This document shows, in pieces, positions 1-5,692 of a DNA stretch of 6,983 nucleotides. Every line of letters begins with the position of its first letter. Position 1 is the stretch's first letter. The notes beneath the pieces are model-generated. The model searched no databases. It was not told the DNA's origin and worked only from the letters and a program-made list of their open reading frames with translations. This DNA is from Candidatus Wolframiiraptor sp. Its GTDB lineage: Archaea; Thermoproteota; Nitrososphaeria_A; Caldarchaeales; Wolframiiraptoraceae. Location of the stretch: assembly GCA_003660635.1 (NCBI GenBank), contig QMUP01000044.1, forward strand, positions 1 through 6,983, in the 5' to 3' direction. A program made the translations under genes and the position numbers.

Positions 1-74
1 AGCCCTCGAGGATCGATGAGGAGATCTTCCACGCGGCCGGAATAAGCCCAGACGAGATGCTGCTAGGCGTCTAA
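1..74 (+). CDS. C-terminal end of an unidentified protein (partial, 5' cut by window edge)
   Basis: An open frame runs in from the left edge and ends at TAA 72-74. Its last residues read SRIDEEIFHAAGISPDEMLLGV, an acidic amphipathic tail. It stops 4 nt before the TTG start of the next gene, so it is probably co-transcribed with it. Too little is visible to name a family, and a chance open frame cannot be excluded over so short a stretch, although the tight spacing and protein-like composition favour a real gene end. Confidence 0.55.
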   Translation, partial: PSRIDEEIFHAAGISPDEMLLGV

Positions 75-78
75 GACA

Positions 79-1347
79 TTGATCTCCCTCGCGGTTTCAA
101 GGGATCTGGGAGAAGCCGAAGCCGTCGCATCAGAGATAGCGGGAAAACAGGGGCATAGAATACGCGGCCCAACGCGGAAGATCGAGCTCGAGACGAAGTT
201 CGGATCCCTATGCTTGATCGCTAGAGAAGGCGAACTGATACACGGAGACAATGTACTCATCAGCTGCCGCCACATAACCCCGGAAGACCCAGAATTCCCC
301 GAGAACCTATGTAGAGTCGAAGACGTCGATTCGATCCGCCGAACCCTAAGCGGTCTTCAAGGCTTCTTCTCCGGGGCTTGGATATCCCGAGATAGACTCG
401 TCCTTTTCCGAGATCACGTGGGCCACATGCCGCTAGCCTATAGGCAGACTGAGGAAGGAATATTCGCCGCCTCGGAGAGATGGGCCCTAGGAGGGGCTGC
501 GGGGCAACTTCAACCCGGCTCCCTCCTACTCTTCGATGGAAGGCGATCGGAGATAGTTAGATGGTATGAGCCTAGGATAAAGCGGGTCGCGGATCCGGAG
601 CGGTTGCTCGCCGACGTATTGCGCAAGGTAATGGATCTCTATCTGCCTTCCGAATGCTCCCTCGCCTTCTCAGGGGGATTAGACAGCTCGATAATAGCCT
701 ATCTCGCCTTAAGTTCCGGGAAGAAGGTAGATGCATTAGTCATAGGTTATGAGGGATGTCTGGATCATAGCTGGGCAAGCGAGGCGGCTTCTCTCCTCGG
801 GATCAGGGTCAAGGAGATAATCGTGGACGATGAAATGGTTCGGAACGCGATCCAAGTCCTAGAGAAATATCTCCCCAGAAAATCTCCCATGGACCTCGCG
901 ATCGCCTCGATCTTCTACATCGCCTCAAAGAATTCCTCAAAGAAGTTCTTAGTCGCCGGCCAGGGATCGGACGAGCTCTTCGGAGGCTATCGAAAATACG
1001 CGGACGCCTTCGAGAGGTGGGGGATCGGCCGCGCAGCCGAGCTCATGAGAAAAGACGTCGAGCAGCTGCATCTCATGAACCTGGAGCGTGATGAGCTCGC
1101 ATCATCACTCGGAGGCTCAGATCTAATAGCGCCATATCTAGTCAAGGAGCTCTACGAACTCGCGTTATCCATCGACCCCGAACTGAAGCTCCGGAAAACC
1201 GGAGAGGGGATCGCTCGGAAATGGATCTTGAGAAAGGCGGCTGAGAGGCTCGGATTGCCTAGAGAACTCGTTGAGAGGCCGAAGAAGGCGGCGCAATACA
1301 GCTCAGGCCTCATGAAGAGGATCAGATTTATCTTGAGTTCCACCTGA
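79..1347 (+). CDS. Asparagine synthetase-like protein with a degenerate glutaminase domain
   Basis: The 422-residue protein has the two-domain layout of class II (AsnB-type) asparagine synthetases, which make asparagine from aspartate and ATP using ammonia released from glutamine. The C-terminal synthetase half shows the PP-loop SGGLDSS at 198-204, GQGSDELFGGY at 294-304, and a Lys/Arg-rich tail (KWILRKAAERLGLP, then RPKKAAQYSSG) near 381-410 typical of the family. The N-terminal half keeps remnants of the Ntn glutaminase fold: GHRIRGP at 25-31, RDHVGHMPLAY at 111-121, FAASERWAL at 129-137 and a QPGSLLLFDG turn at 145-154. The usual Met-Cys-Gly start is absent; the protein begins MISLAVS, so there is no Cys nucleophile. 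At 422 residues it is also shorter than usual AsnB (about 500-550). TTG 79 is the first start after the in-frame stop at 64-66. I infer an ammonia-dependent synthetase or a related ATP-dependent amidating enzyme; the exact substrate is uncertain. Confidence 0.85.
   Translation: MISLAVSRDLGEAEAVASEIAGKQGHRIRGPTRKIELETKFGSLCLIAREGELIHGDNVLISCRHITPEDPEFPENLCRVEDVDSIRRTLSGLQGFFSGAWISRDRLVLFRDHVGHMPLAYRQTEEGIFAASERWALGGAAGQLQPGSLLLFDGRRSEIVRWYEPRIKRVADPERLLADVLRKVMDLYLPSECSLAFSGGLDSSIIAYLALSSGKKVDALVIGYEGCLDHSWASEAASLLGIRVKEIIVDDEMVRNAIQVLEKYLPRKSPMDLAIASIFYIASKNSSKKFLVAGQGSDELFGGYRKYADAFERWGIGRAAELMRKDVEQLHLMNLERDELASSLGGSDLIAPYLVKELYELALSIDPELKLRKTGEGIARKWILRKAAERLGLPRELVERPKKAAQYSSGLMKRIRFILSST
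1327..1332 (+). promoter_or_regulatory. Possible internal TATA box for the HD gene
   Basis: TTTATC, in the last codons of the synthetase-like gene, is centred about 29 nt before ATG 1359. The only ribosome-site-like run (GGGGAG) touches the ATG with no spacer, so a leaderless start is an alternative explanation for how this gene is translated. Evidence is limited to spacing. Confidence 0.22.
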
Positions 1348-1358
1348 ATTCCGGGGAG

Positions 1359-1904
1359 ATGAGCCTTATCAAAGCGCTCTTGAATCTCCATAGAACAGCC
1401 GTCAAGCTGAAAGAGCTCAGGAGGACGGGGTGGATGGAGCGCGGCGTCCCAGATCCCGAATCAGTCGCCGCCCACAGCTTCGCGGTCGCCCTGCTAGCCT
1501 CGGTCTTCGCCGAGTTAAGGGGGCTGGACTCATCAGAGGCGGTTCGAATGGCGTTAATCCACGATTTACCGGAATCCGCGACAGGAGACCTGACCCCGGA
1601 GATGAAGGCGAGAGTTACCGGGCTGGAGGACGTGGAGCTGAAGATAATCCAAGAACTGGCCAAAGAATTTCCGGAGCCCGCCGCCTCACGGCTCCTAAAC
1701 TCCTGGAAGAGATATCAGGGTAGATCCGACCCGGTTGCGAGGCTCGTGAGGAACCTAGATAAACTCGAGATGGGGCTCCAGGCGCTGGAATATATGCGGA
1801 GGGGCGTTGAGGAGGCCGAGGAGATCTACGAGTCCGCGCTCAGCGAGATCGACGACGAGGAGATCCGCCGCCTATTGGAGGCAGCCCGGGAAACCCTAAC
1901 TTAA
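1359..1904 (+). CDS. HD-domain phosphohydrolase, YfbR/HDDC2-like 5'-nucleotidase
   Basis: This 181-residue protein matches the short HD-superfamily proteins related to E. coli YfbR, metal-dependent phosphohydrolases that remove the 5' phosphate from deoxynucleoside monophosphates. Visible metal ligands are His39 (in ESVAAHSF), the His68-Asp69 pair (in ALIHDLPE) and a late Asp134 (in RNLDKLEM). Glu72 and the RTGWMERGV segment at 22-30 match the nucleotide-binding region at the start of the family fold. The protein is almost all helical and has no signal or membrane segment, so it is cytosolic. Length is normal for the family. The ATG is preceded directly by GGGGAG at 1353-1358 with no spacer, an unusual position for a ribosome site. 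It lies 11 nt after the synthetase-like gene and 28 nt before priL, which fits a nucleotide-pool role beside replication, though that link is inference. The substrate is not visible from sequence. Confidence 0.85.
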   Translation: MSLIKALLNLHRTAVKLKELRRTGWMERGVPDPESVAAHSFAVALLASVFAELRGLDSSEAVRMALIHDLPESATGDLTPEMKARVTGLEDVELKIIQELAKEFPEPAASRLLNSWKRYQGRSDPVARLVRNLDKLEMGLQALEYMRRGVEEAEEIYESALSEIDDEEIRRLLEAARETLT

Positions 1905-1907
1905 TAC
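1900..1907 (+). promoter_or_regulatory. Possible internal TATA box for priL
   Basis: CTTAATAC is centred about 29 nt before ATG 1933, across the stop codon of the HD gene, and the priL start has no good Shine-Dalgarno match. This arrangement would allow a near-leaderless priL transcript in addition to read-through from the upstream genes. Stop codons are AT-rich, so chance is a real alternative. Confidence 0.27.
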
Positions 1908-1932
1908 ATCGCGGATGCCGAGTCTAGGTTGA

Positions 1933-3102
1933 ATGGAGACCGCGCGGAGGCTGTCGATCCGAGCCAAGTATCCCTTCCTCCCCGAGTCCAGGGAATACCT
2001 CGCAAAACACGGCCTCACGATCGAGAGCTTCGCAGACCCGGTTTACTCGAGGATAGTCGAGCGGGCGAAGGCCAGGATCCTGGACGCGGCGAATTATGGA
2101 GATAACATCGGCCCATGGAATCTATCCGACGACGAACTCGTAGAACTCGCGTCATTCCCCCTCTCAATAGTCATGATCACCTCGATCGGGGATAGGAGGC
2201 TTGCGAGGAGATTCGCCCTAGCCGAGTCATCGCTCGCGGTCAAGCTCCTAGAAGGGGAGGGCGAGGAAGTAGTCCTGAAGATAGCCCGCGAGGTCTTCGG
2301 GATGGATGTAAGGGTCGAAAAGAGGACGATTAGCGGAATAGAGTACGATTACTCGCTGGGGTTAAAGGACTACCTCAGGGGCGCCCTATTATTTAATAAA
2401 CCGGAATGGAAGCTCGTCAACAGGATAGTCGAACGCGGCAGGGTGCTCGTCACATCCCATGAACTGATCAGGCTGATGAAAGATAGGATAATGGACTATG
2501 TCCTCGAGTTAATAGACAGGGCGTGGGGGAAGCCGCCTAAGCTACCGAAACCCCTAGAGGACGCCGTCAAAGAACTACGAGAAAACCTCCCAAAAAACTT
2601 GATAGAAATAGAACTCGGATCCGAGCTCGGCGGCCCGGAGACGTGGCCACCGTGCATGCGGGCTATACGTGAGAGGCTCCTTTCAGGGGAGAACGTCAGC
2701 CACTTCGCCAACTTCGCCCTCGCATCCTTCCTCATCAACATAGGCATGAAGCCGGAGGAGGTCTTAAGCCTCTACGCGAATAGACCTGACTTCGACGCCC
2801 GGATAGCGAGATATCAGGTTGAACATATCGCCGGGCTCAGGGGGAGCAGGACAAGGTATACGACGCCAAGTTGCAGCACGATGAGGACGAACGGCCTCTG
2901 CGTGAAAGGCGGGGAGCTATGCGGCGGCGTCAGGAATCCATTAACATATTATAGGAGGGCGATGAGGAGGAAGCTGAAGCTTGATAAAGATAAGGCTGAG
3001 GTGGGAAGAGAACGCGGTGAAGCTGGCGGCGAGGCTATGCGAGAAGCTCGTGATGAGGGGGGTAATGCCGCTGCTGAAGGGCAGTCAAATAATACTCGAT
3101 GA
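1933..3102 (+). CDS. priL: DNA primase large subunit PriL
   Basis: PriL is the regulatory subunit of archaeal/eukaryotic primase; with catalytic PriS it starts nucleic-acid chains at replication forks. The N-terminal part opens with YPFLPESREYL at 13-23 and has the mostly helical body typical of PriL, including the conserved EYDYSLGLKDYL-type segment at 137-148. The C-terminal Fe-S domain carries four cysteines in the family arrangement: Cys241 (WPPCMRAI), Cys314 (TPSC), Cys323 (NGLC) and Cys330 (before GGVRNPLTYYRR), with the helical HFANFALASFL at 257-267 between the first two. These should bind one 4Fe-4S cluster. ATG 1933 directly follows an in-frame TGA at 1930-1932, so the start is secure. 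After the usual YYRR end near residue 342, the frame continues about 45 residues as a Lys/Arg/Glu/Gly/Ala-rich tail without visible domain, the last 40 codons lying over the next gene in another frame. That tail is probably not an ancestral part of PriL. PriS is not in the window. Confidence 0.95.
   Translation: METARRLSIRAKYPFLPESREYLAKHGLTIESFADPVYSRIVERAKARILDAANYGDNIGPWNLSDDELVELASFPLSIVMITSIGDRRLARRFALAESSLAVKLLEGEGEEVVLKIAREVFGMDVRVEKRTISGIEYDYSLGLKDYLRGALLFNKPEWKLVNRIVERGRVLVTSHELIRLMKDRIMDYVLELIDRAWGKPPKLPKPLEDAVKELRENLPKNLIEIELGSELGGPETWPPCMRAIRERLLSGENVSHFANFALASFLINIGMKPEEVLSLYANRPDFDARIARYQVEHIAGLRGSRTRYTTPSCSTMRTNGLCVKGGELCGGVRNPLTYYRRAMRRKLKLDKDKAEVGRERGEAGGEAMREARDEGGNAAAEGQSNNTR
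2964..2970 (+). promoter_or_regulatory. Ribosome binding site for the zinc-finger gene, inside priL
   Basis: GAGGAGG lies 10 nt before TTG 2981 and resembles the archaeal anti-16S consensus GGAGGTGA. It sits within the priL coding sequence (codons for the RRK after YYRRAM) and is the main reason to prefer the early TTG start of the downstream gene over GTG 3017 or ATG 3065. Confidence 0.55.
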
Positions 3103-3349
3103 TTCGTCCTCGAATTCGCCGCTAACGACAAGCGAGGTACTAATGGCTACCCTAAGATCGCTCTCGGAATCTGGGATACATTTCGACAAATACTCCGTGA
3201 GGGGAGAAGAGATTCTAATCGAAGACAGGGAGCCGAGTCCACACGAGAAACGCGGGCCGAAGCTCTTCATCTGCCCTCACTGCGGCTTCGTAACACCCTA
3301 TGAAGAGGAATATTGGGTCCACCTTAAGGTCCATTACGTGGGATTCTAA
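2981..3349 (+). CDS. Small C2H2 zinc-finger protein of unknown function
   Basis: The 122-residue protein ends in one classical C2H2 finger: Cys98 and Cys101 (CPHC), then 12 residues to His114 and 3 more to His118, four residues before the C-terminus. The first 80 residues read like a small alpha/beta domain: a basic strand (IKIRLRW), a helix, then LLKGSQIILDD and a strand-rich part ending YSVRGEEILIED. I do not recognise that domain. TTG 2981 is chosen because GAGGAGG lies at 2964-2970, 10 nt upstream, and because the early residues look genuinely structured. This gives a 122-nt out-of-frame overlap with priL. Later starts (GTG 3017, ATG 3065) would shorten but not remove it. Position suggests co-translation with priL. 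A nucleic-acid-binding role is plausible from the finger but not shown; one finger may equally be structural. Confidence 0.8.
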   Translation: MIKIRLRWEENAVKLAARLCEKLVMRGVMPLLKGSQIILDDSSSNSPLTTSEVLMATLRSLSESGIHFDKYSVRGEEILIEDREPSPHEKRGPKLFICPHCGFVTPYEEEYWVHLKVHYVGF

Positions 3350-3352
3350 AAA
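3348..3352 (-). terminator. Possible U-run terminator at the end of the minus-strand cluster
   Basis: Immediately after the TAA of the coiled-coil gene, the minus strand reads TTTTT, then AGAATCCC. Archaeal RNA polymerase can terminate at short U-rich tracts without a hairpin, so this is a candidate end for the minus-strand transcript. Five T residues is a minimal signal and no stem-loop is visible. The site is also the stop region of the opposing gene. Confidence 0.3.
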
Positions 3353-3877
3353 TTACTTCGACATCATCCTCTGGGCGTTCTCTCTCCACCAAGCTAACGC
3401 GCTCGCCCCATAAAATTCCTGAATCGATTTCTCGCTAACCGCGCGCACGCTATCATCACCCAACGCGTCTATCAGCAGGGTTCCAACGGTGGTGAATGGC
3501 AATCCAGCCCTATGCGCGGCGGATAACATTATGGTCGTGTGGCCTTGGATGAGTTCCCAATCAACCGACCCCATCACATCCCTTAGGTCATCTATCAATT
3601 TCTTCAGGTCTGAGAGGAAGTTCTTGAAGTCTTCCTCGAATTCAAAGAACATGATCTTCTGATTTCTCGCGAGTATCTCGAGCTTCTGAGCAGAAGCAAC
3701 TACGTTTGCTAGCCTCCAATTCAACCTCAATAACCCGGATGGATGCTGGATTCCCTCTAAGCTATCTATTCTCTTCTCTATCTTTTCGAGTCTCTCGAAG
3801 ACTTCGGATCTAAACCTCTTAATAGCTTCAAGTAACTCGTCCCAATCCAAAGTCTCCTTATCCACCACGAACTCCAC
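3353..3877 (-). CDS. Coiled-coil protein of unknown function
   Basis: I do not recognise this 174-residue protein. Residues 13-42 form a strongly charged helix with coiled-coil character (ELLEAIKRFRSEVFERLEK and onward), followed by more helices through 100 that include an acidic/aromatic stretch (MFFEFEEDFKNFL, 76-88). The second half is different: DWELIQGHTTIMLSAAHRAG at 106-125, TTVGTLLIDALGDD at 129-142, and a Trp-containing end, GASALAWWRENAQRMMSK. No signal peptide, Cys pair or catalytic motif is evident, so a cytosolic helical adaptor or oligomerising protein is plausible. Some stretches resemble a structured C-terminal domain more than free coiled coil. The start is GTG at 3877-3875, with AAGGA 6 nt upstream; the TTG-started PEBP gene ends 29 nt earlier on the same strand. 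It is the last gene of the minus-strand cluster and its stop lies 3 nt from the stop of the opposing zinc-finger gene. Confidence 0.75.
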   Translation of the reverse strand: MEFVVDKETLDWDELLEAIKRFRSEVFERLEKIEKRIDSLEGIQHPSGLLRLNWRLANVVASAQKLEILARNQKIMFFEFEEDFKNFLSDLKKLIDDLRDVMGSVDWELIQGHTTIMLSAAHRAGLPFTTVGTLLIDALGDDSVRAVSEKSIQEFYGASALAWWRENAQRMMSK

Positions 3878-3906
3878 CTTCTATCCTTAAAAGTCTTCTA
3901 TCCACA

Positions 3907-4473
3907 TCAACGCGAGTAAATTCCGGTTAACGTGGCCTCGGCGAGGATATGTCCACCCATGGCCTTCAAAACTTCCTCCTTACTCGCACCAGGCCCGACA
4001 TCGAGTACGACATCCAAGGCGTATATCTTGAAGACGTATCTATGAGGTTTACCCGGTGGAGGACACGGCCCACCATAGCCTATCCGATTGAAGTCATTAA
4101 CCCCCTGAAGTGCTCCAGAGGGGAGTTTCTCTACTTGGGGCACGCCCTCCTCGAGCTCATTCACGTTTGCGGGGATATTGTATATCACCCAATGGGTGAA
4201 GGTTCCCATCGGGGCATCTGGATCCTCTACTATGAGGGCGAAGCTGACGGTCCCTTCGGGGTATCCCTCCCAACGTAGCGGAGGGGAGATATCCGCTCCC
4301 TCACAGGTGTATTTGTCTGGAATCCTCTCGTGATCTCCAAAAGCTGGGCTGGTTAAGCTGAATTTTCTGGCTATTATCTCCTCGGGCTGTTGGAGTGAGG
4401 TTAGGTAAATGGCTGAAGCCGCTAAGACTATTATTATCGCGGCCGATATTATCGTCAACCAAATCTTCCTCAA
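3907..4473 (-). CDS. Membrane-anchored PEBP / Raf-kinase-inhibitor-like protein (YbhB/YbcL family)
   Basis: The 188-residue protein has the family landmarks of phosphatidylethanolamine-binding proteins: DPDAP at 84-88, HWVIYNIP at 94-101 and GYGGPCPPPGKPHRY at 132-146, which line the anion-binding pocket. In bacteria and archaea the biochemical role of this YbhB/YbcL group is poorly defined. Residues 5-24 form a hydrophobic segment after a basic MRKIW start, so the domain is likely exported and either anchored or cleaved; there is no lipobox Cys. Cys57 and Cys137 could pair outside the cell, but that is inference. The start is TTG 4473, with GGGGAG at 4485-4480 placed 6 nt upstream and overlapping the end of the sufB-like gene 13 nt away. 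Length is normal for a PEBP domain plus anchor. Co-transcription with the Fe-S genes is likely, but no functional tie is evident. Confidence 0.9.
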   Translation of the reverse strand: MRKIWLTIISAAIIIVLAASAIYLTSLQQPEEIIARKFSLTSPAFGDHERIPDKYTCEGADISPPLRWEGYPEGTVSFALIVEDPDAPMGTFTHWVIYNIPANVNELEEGVPQVEKLPSGALQGVNDFNRIGYGGPCPPPGKPHRYVFKIYALDVVLDVGPGASKEEVLKAMGGHILAEATLTGIYSR

Positions 4474-4479
4474 CCCTCT

Positions 4480-4485
4480 CTCCCC
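4480..4485 (-). promoter_or_regulatory. Ribosome binding site for the PEBP gene
   Basis: GGGGAG sits 6 nt before TTG 4473 on the minus strand, just past the TAG stop of the SufB-like gene. It supports the TTG start, which includes the hydrophobic N-terminal segment, over a shorter cytosolic form. Confidence 0.5.
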
Positions 4486-4486
4486 A

Positions 4487-5692
4487 CTAGAATCCCTGAA
4501 GCGCCATATCTATAATCCTTCTAATTCCCTGCTCCAAATGCTCAGGAAGGTTCATTGGGGAGAGGTCGAGGAAGCCCCGTACTATGAGGGATTCGGCCTC
4601 CTCCCTCGGAATCCCCCGAGCCATCAAGTAGAATAATTGGTCCTCTGCTATCCGGCCTATCGCGGCCTCATGCGTGAGCTCGGAGTCCATCCTCCTCGAG
4701 ACCAGGCACGGTATCGCCGAGATCTCCGCGGAATCTGATAGCATCAACCCCCTGCAGCTTATGTGTCCTTTACCGCCCTCTCCCTCACATGATATCTTCC
4801 CCCTATTGATTATCTTCGCCCGTTCAGCGGCGACCGCGTTCGTGATGATTTCAGCTTTATCCCCCTTTCCCTCAATGAGGACTTCGCCTCCGAGGTCCAT
4901 CTCCGAAGATCCTTGGAGGTAAACGACGTTATTCATCGTGATCTTCGAGTTCCCTCCCACCAGCCTCGCGGTTGGCTGAGACTGAAAGCTCCTGACGTAT
5001 CCGATGGCTATGTAATTATGTATGATCGTGGCGGCATCCTCAACCAATATCCCCGTCCTAGGTCTGACATCGAATCCCGGATTCCACTTATGAATCATCG
5101 TGTAATTCAGCCTCGCTCCGGATCTCACGTAGATCTCAGTTATGCCGACGTGGAGTCCCCTAGAAACCTTGGGATGAGATGTACATCCCGTCAGGATCTG
5201 CGCTTCGGAACCCGGCTCGGCGACGATGATATTGTGAACGCTTTGAATGGCACCTGGAGAAAACATCAAGAAGCAGGCTTGAATCGGCATGTGTATCTTC
5301 CTATCCTCAAGGATTCTGAGGAAATATCCCCCCGCCCCATGGAGCGCATTAAAGGCCGTGTATTTGTCCTCGTAGGGGCTTCGGAGCTTCCACATAAGCT
5401 CCTTGACCCAATCATATTTCCTGACAGCCTCCTCGATGGTCAGAAGCTCCACATCGCCTTCAAACTGTTTCTGAACAGATTTGTAGAGTGCTCCATGATC
5501 TATCTGCAGGAAAGTGGTTAAGGCTCCTCTCTTCCTAAGGTCAACGCCGACCTCAAAGCTCCTCTCAATTATCTCCTCATCAACTTTCGGCTGCTCAACC
5601 GCTTCCATGCTGTATTGTGAGAGATCTAGATCAGGTCCATAAGCCGCCGGCTTGCTTAACGCTTTCCTCAGCTTCTCCTCATCAACCTGCAT
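4487..5692 (-). CDS. sufB: SufB/SufD-family Fe-S cluster assembly scaffold (SufB-like)
   Basis: This 401-residue protein belongs to the SufBD beta-helix family that, with the SufC ATPase, builds Fe-S clusters and passes them to apo-proteins in the cytosol. Family marks are SRGLHVGITEIYV at 177-189, a long beta-helical middle, and the C-terminal signature from HEAAIGRIAEDQLFYLMARG at 341-360 into EEAESLIVRGF at 364-374, which is more like SufB than SufD. Cysteines are at 140, 170, 302, 313 and 329. Cys313 (GHISCRGLML) sits by eye where SufB carries its essential core Cys, but that alignment needs checking. The protein is shorter than E. coli SufB (495) and no second SufBD gene lies in the window, which fits the minimal two-gene SufCB arrangement proposed as ancestral in many archaea (called SMS). 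ATG 5692 overlaps the end of sufC by 25 nt and has GGTGGTG 6 nt upstream, so translation is likely coupled. Confidence 0.93.
   Translation of the reverse strand: MQVDEEKLRKALSKPAAYGPDLDLSQYSMEAVEQPKVDEEIIERSFEVGVDLRKRGALTTFLQIDHGALYKSVQKQFEGDVELLTIEEAVRKYDWVKELMWKLRSPYEDKYTAFNALHGAGGYFLRILEDRKIHMPIQACFLMFSPGAIQSVHNIIVAEPGSEAQILTGCTSHPKVSRGLHVGITEIYVRSGARLNYTMIHKWNPGFDVRPRTGILVEDAATIIHNYIAIGYVRSFQSQPTARLVGGNSKITMNNVVYLQGSSEMDLGGEVLIEGKGDKAEIITNAVAAERAKIINRGKISCEGEGGKGHISCRGLMLSDSAEISAIPCLVSRRMDSELTHEAAIGRIAEDQLFYLMARGIPREEAESLIVRGFLDLSPMNLPEHLEQGIRRIIDMALQGF

Noticed and set aside
1328..1663. Minus-strand open frame across the synthetase/HD boundary
   Set aside because: Ser-rich shadow of two recognised plus-strand genes, with no motif.
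2945..2954. TATA-like CATATTATAG about 31 nt before the zinc-finger gene start
   Set aside because: It encodes the conserved Thr-Tyr-Tyr-Arg of PriL, so its AT content is explained by protein constraint, and the gene has its own ribosome site.
3949..4278. 109-codon plus-strand open frame antisense to the PEBP gene
   Set aside because: It mirrors the PEBP coding sequence, whose family motifs are clear on the minus strand.
4913..5521. 202-codon plus-strand open frame antisense to sufB
   Set aside because: It lies wholly within a strongly supported sufB gene on the other strand, has no recognisable domain and an Arg/Pro/Ser-rich composition typical of antisense shadows.
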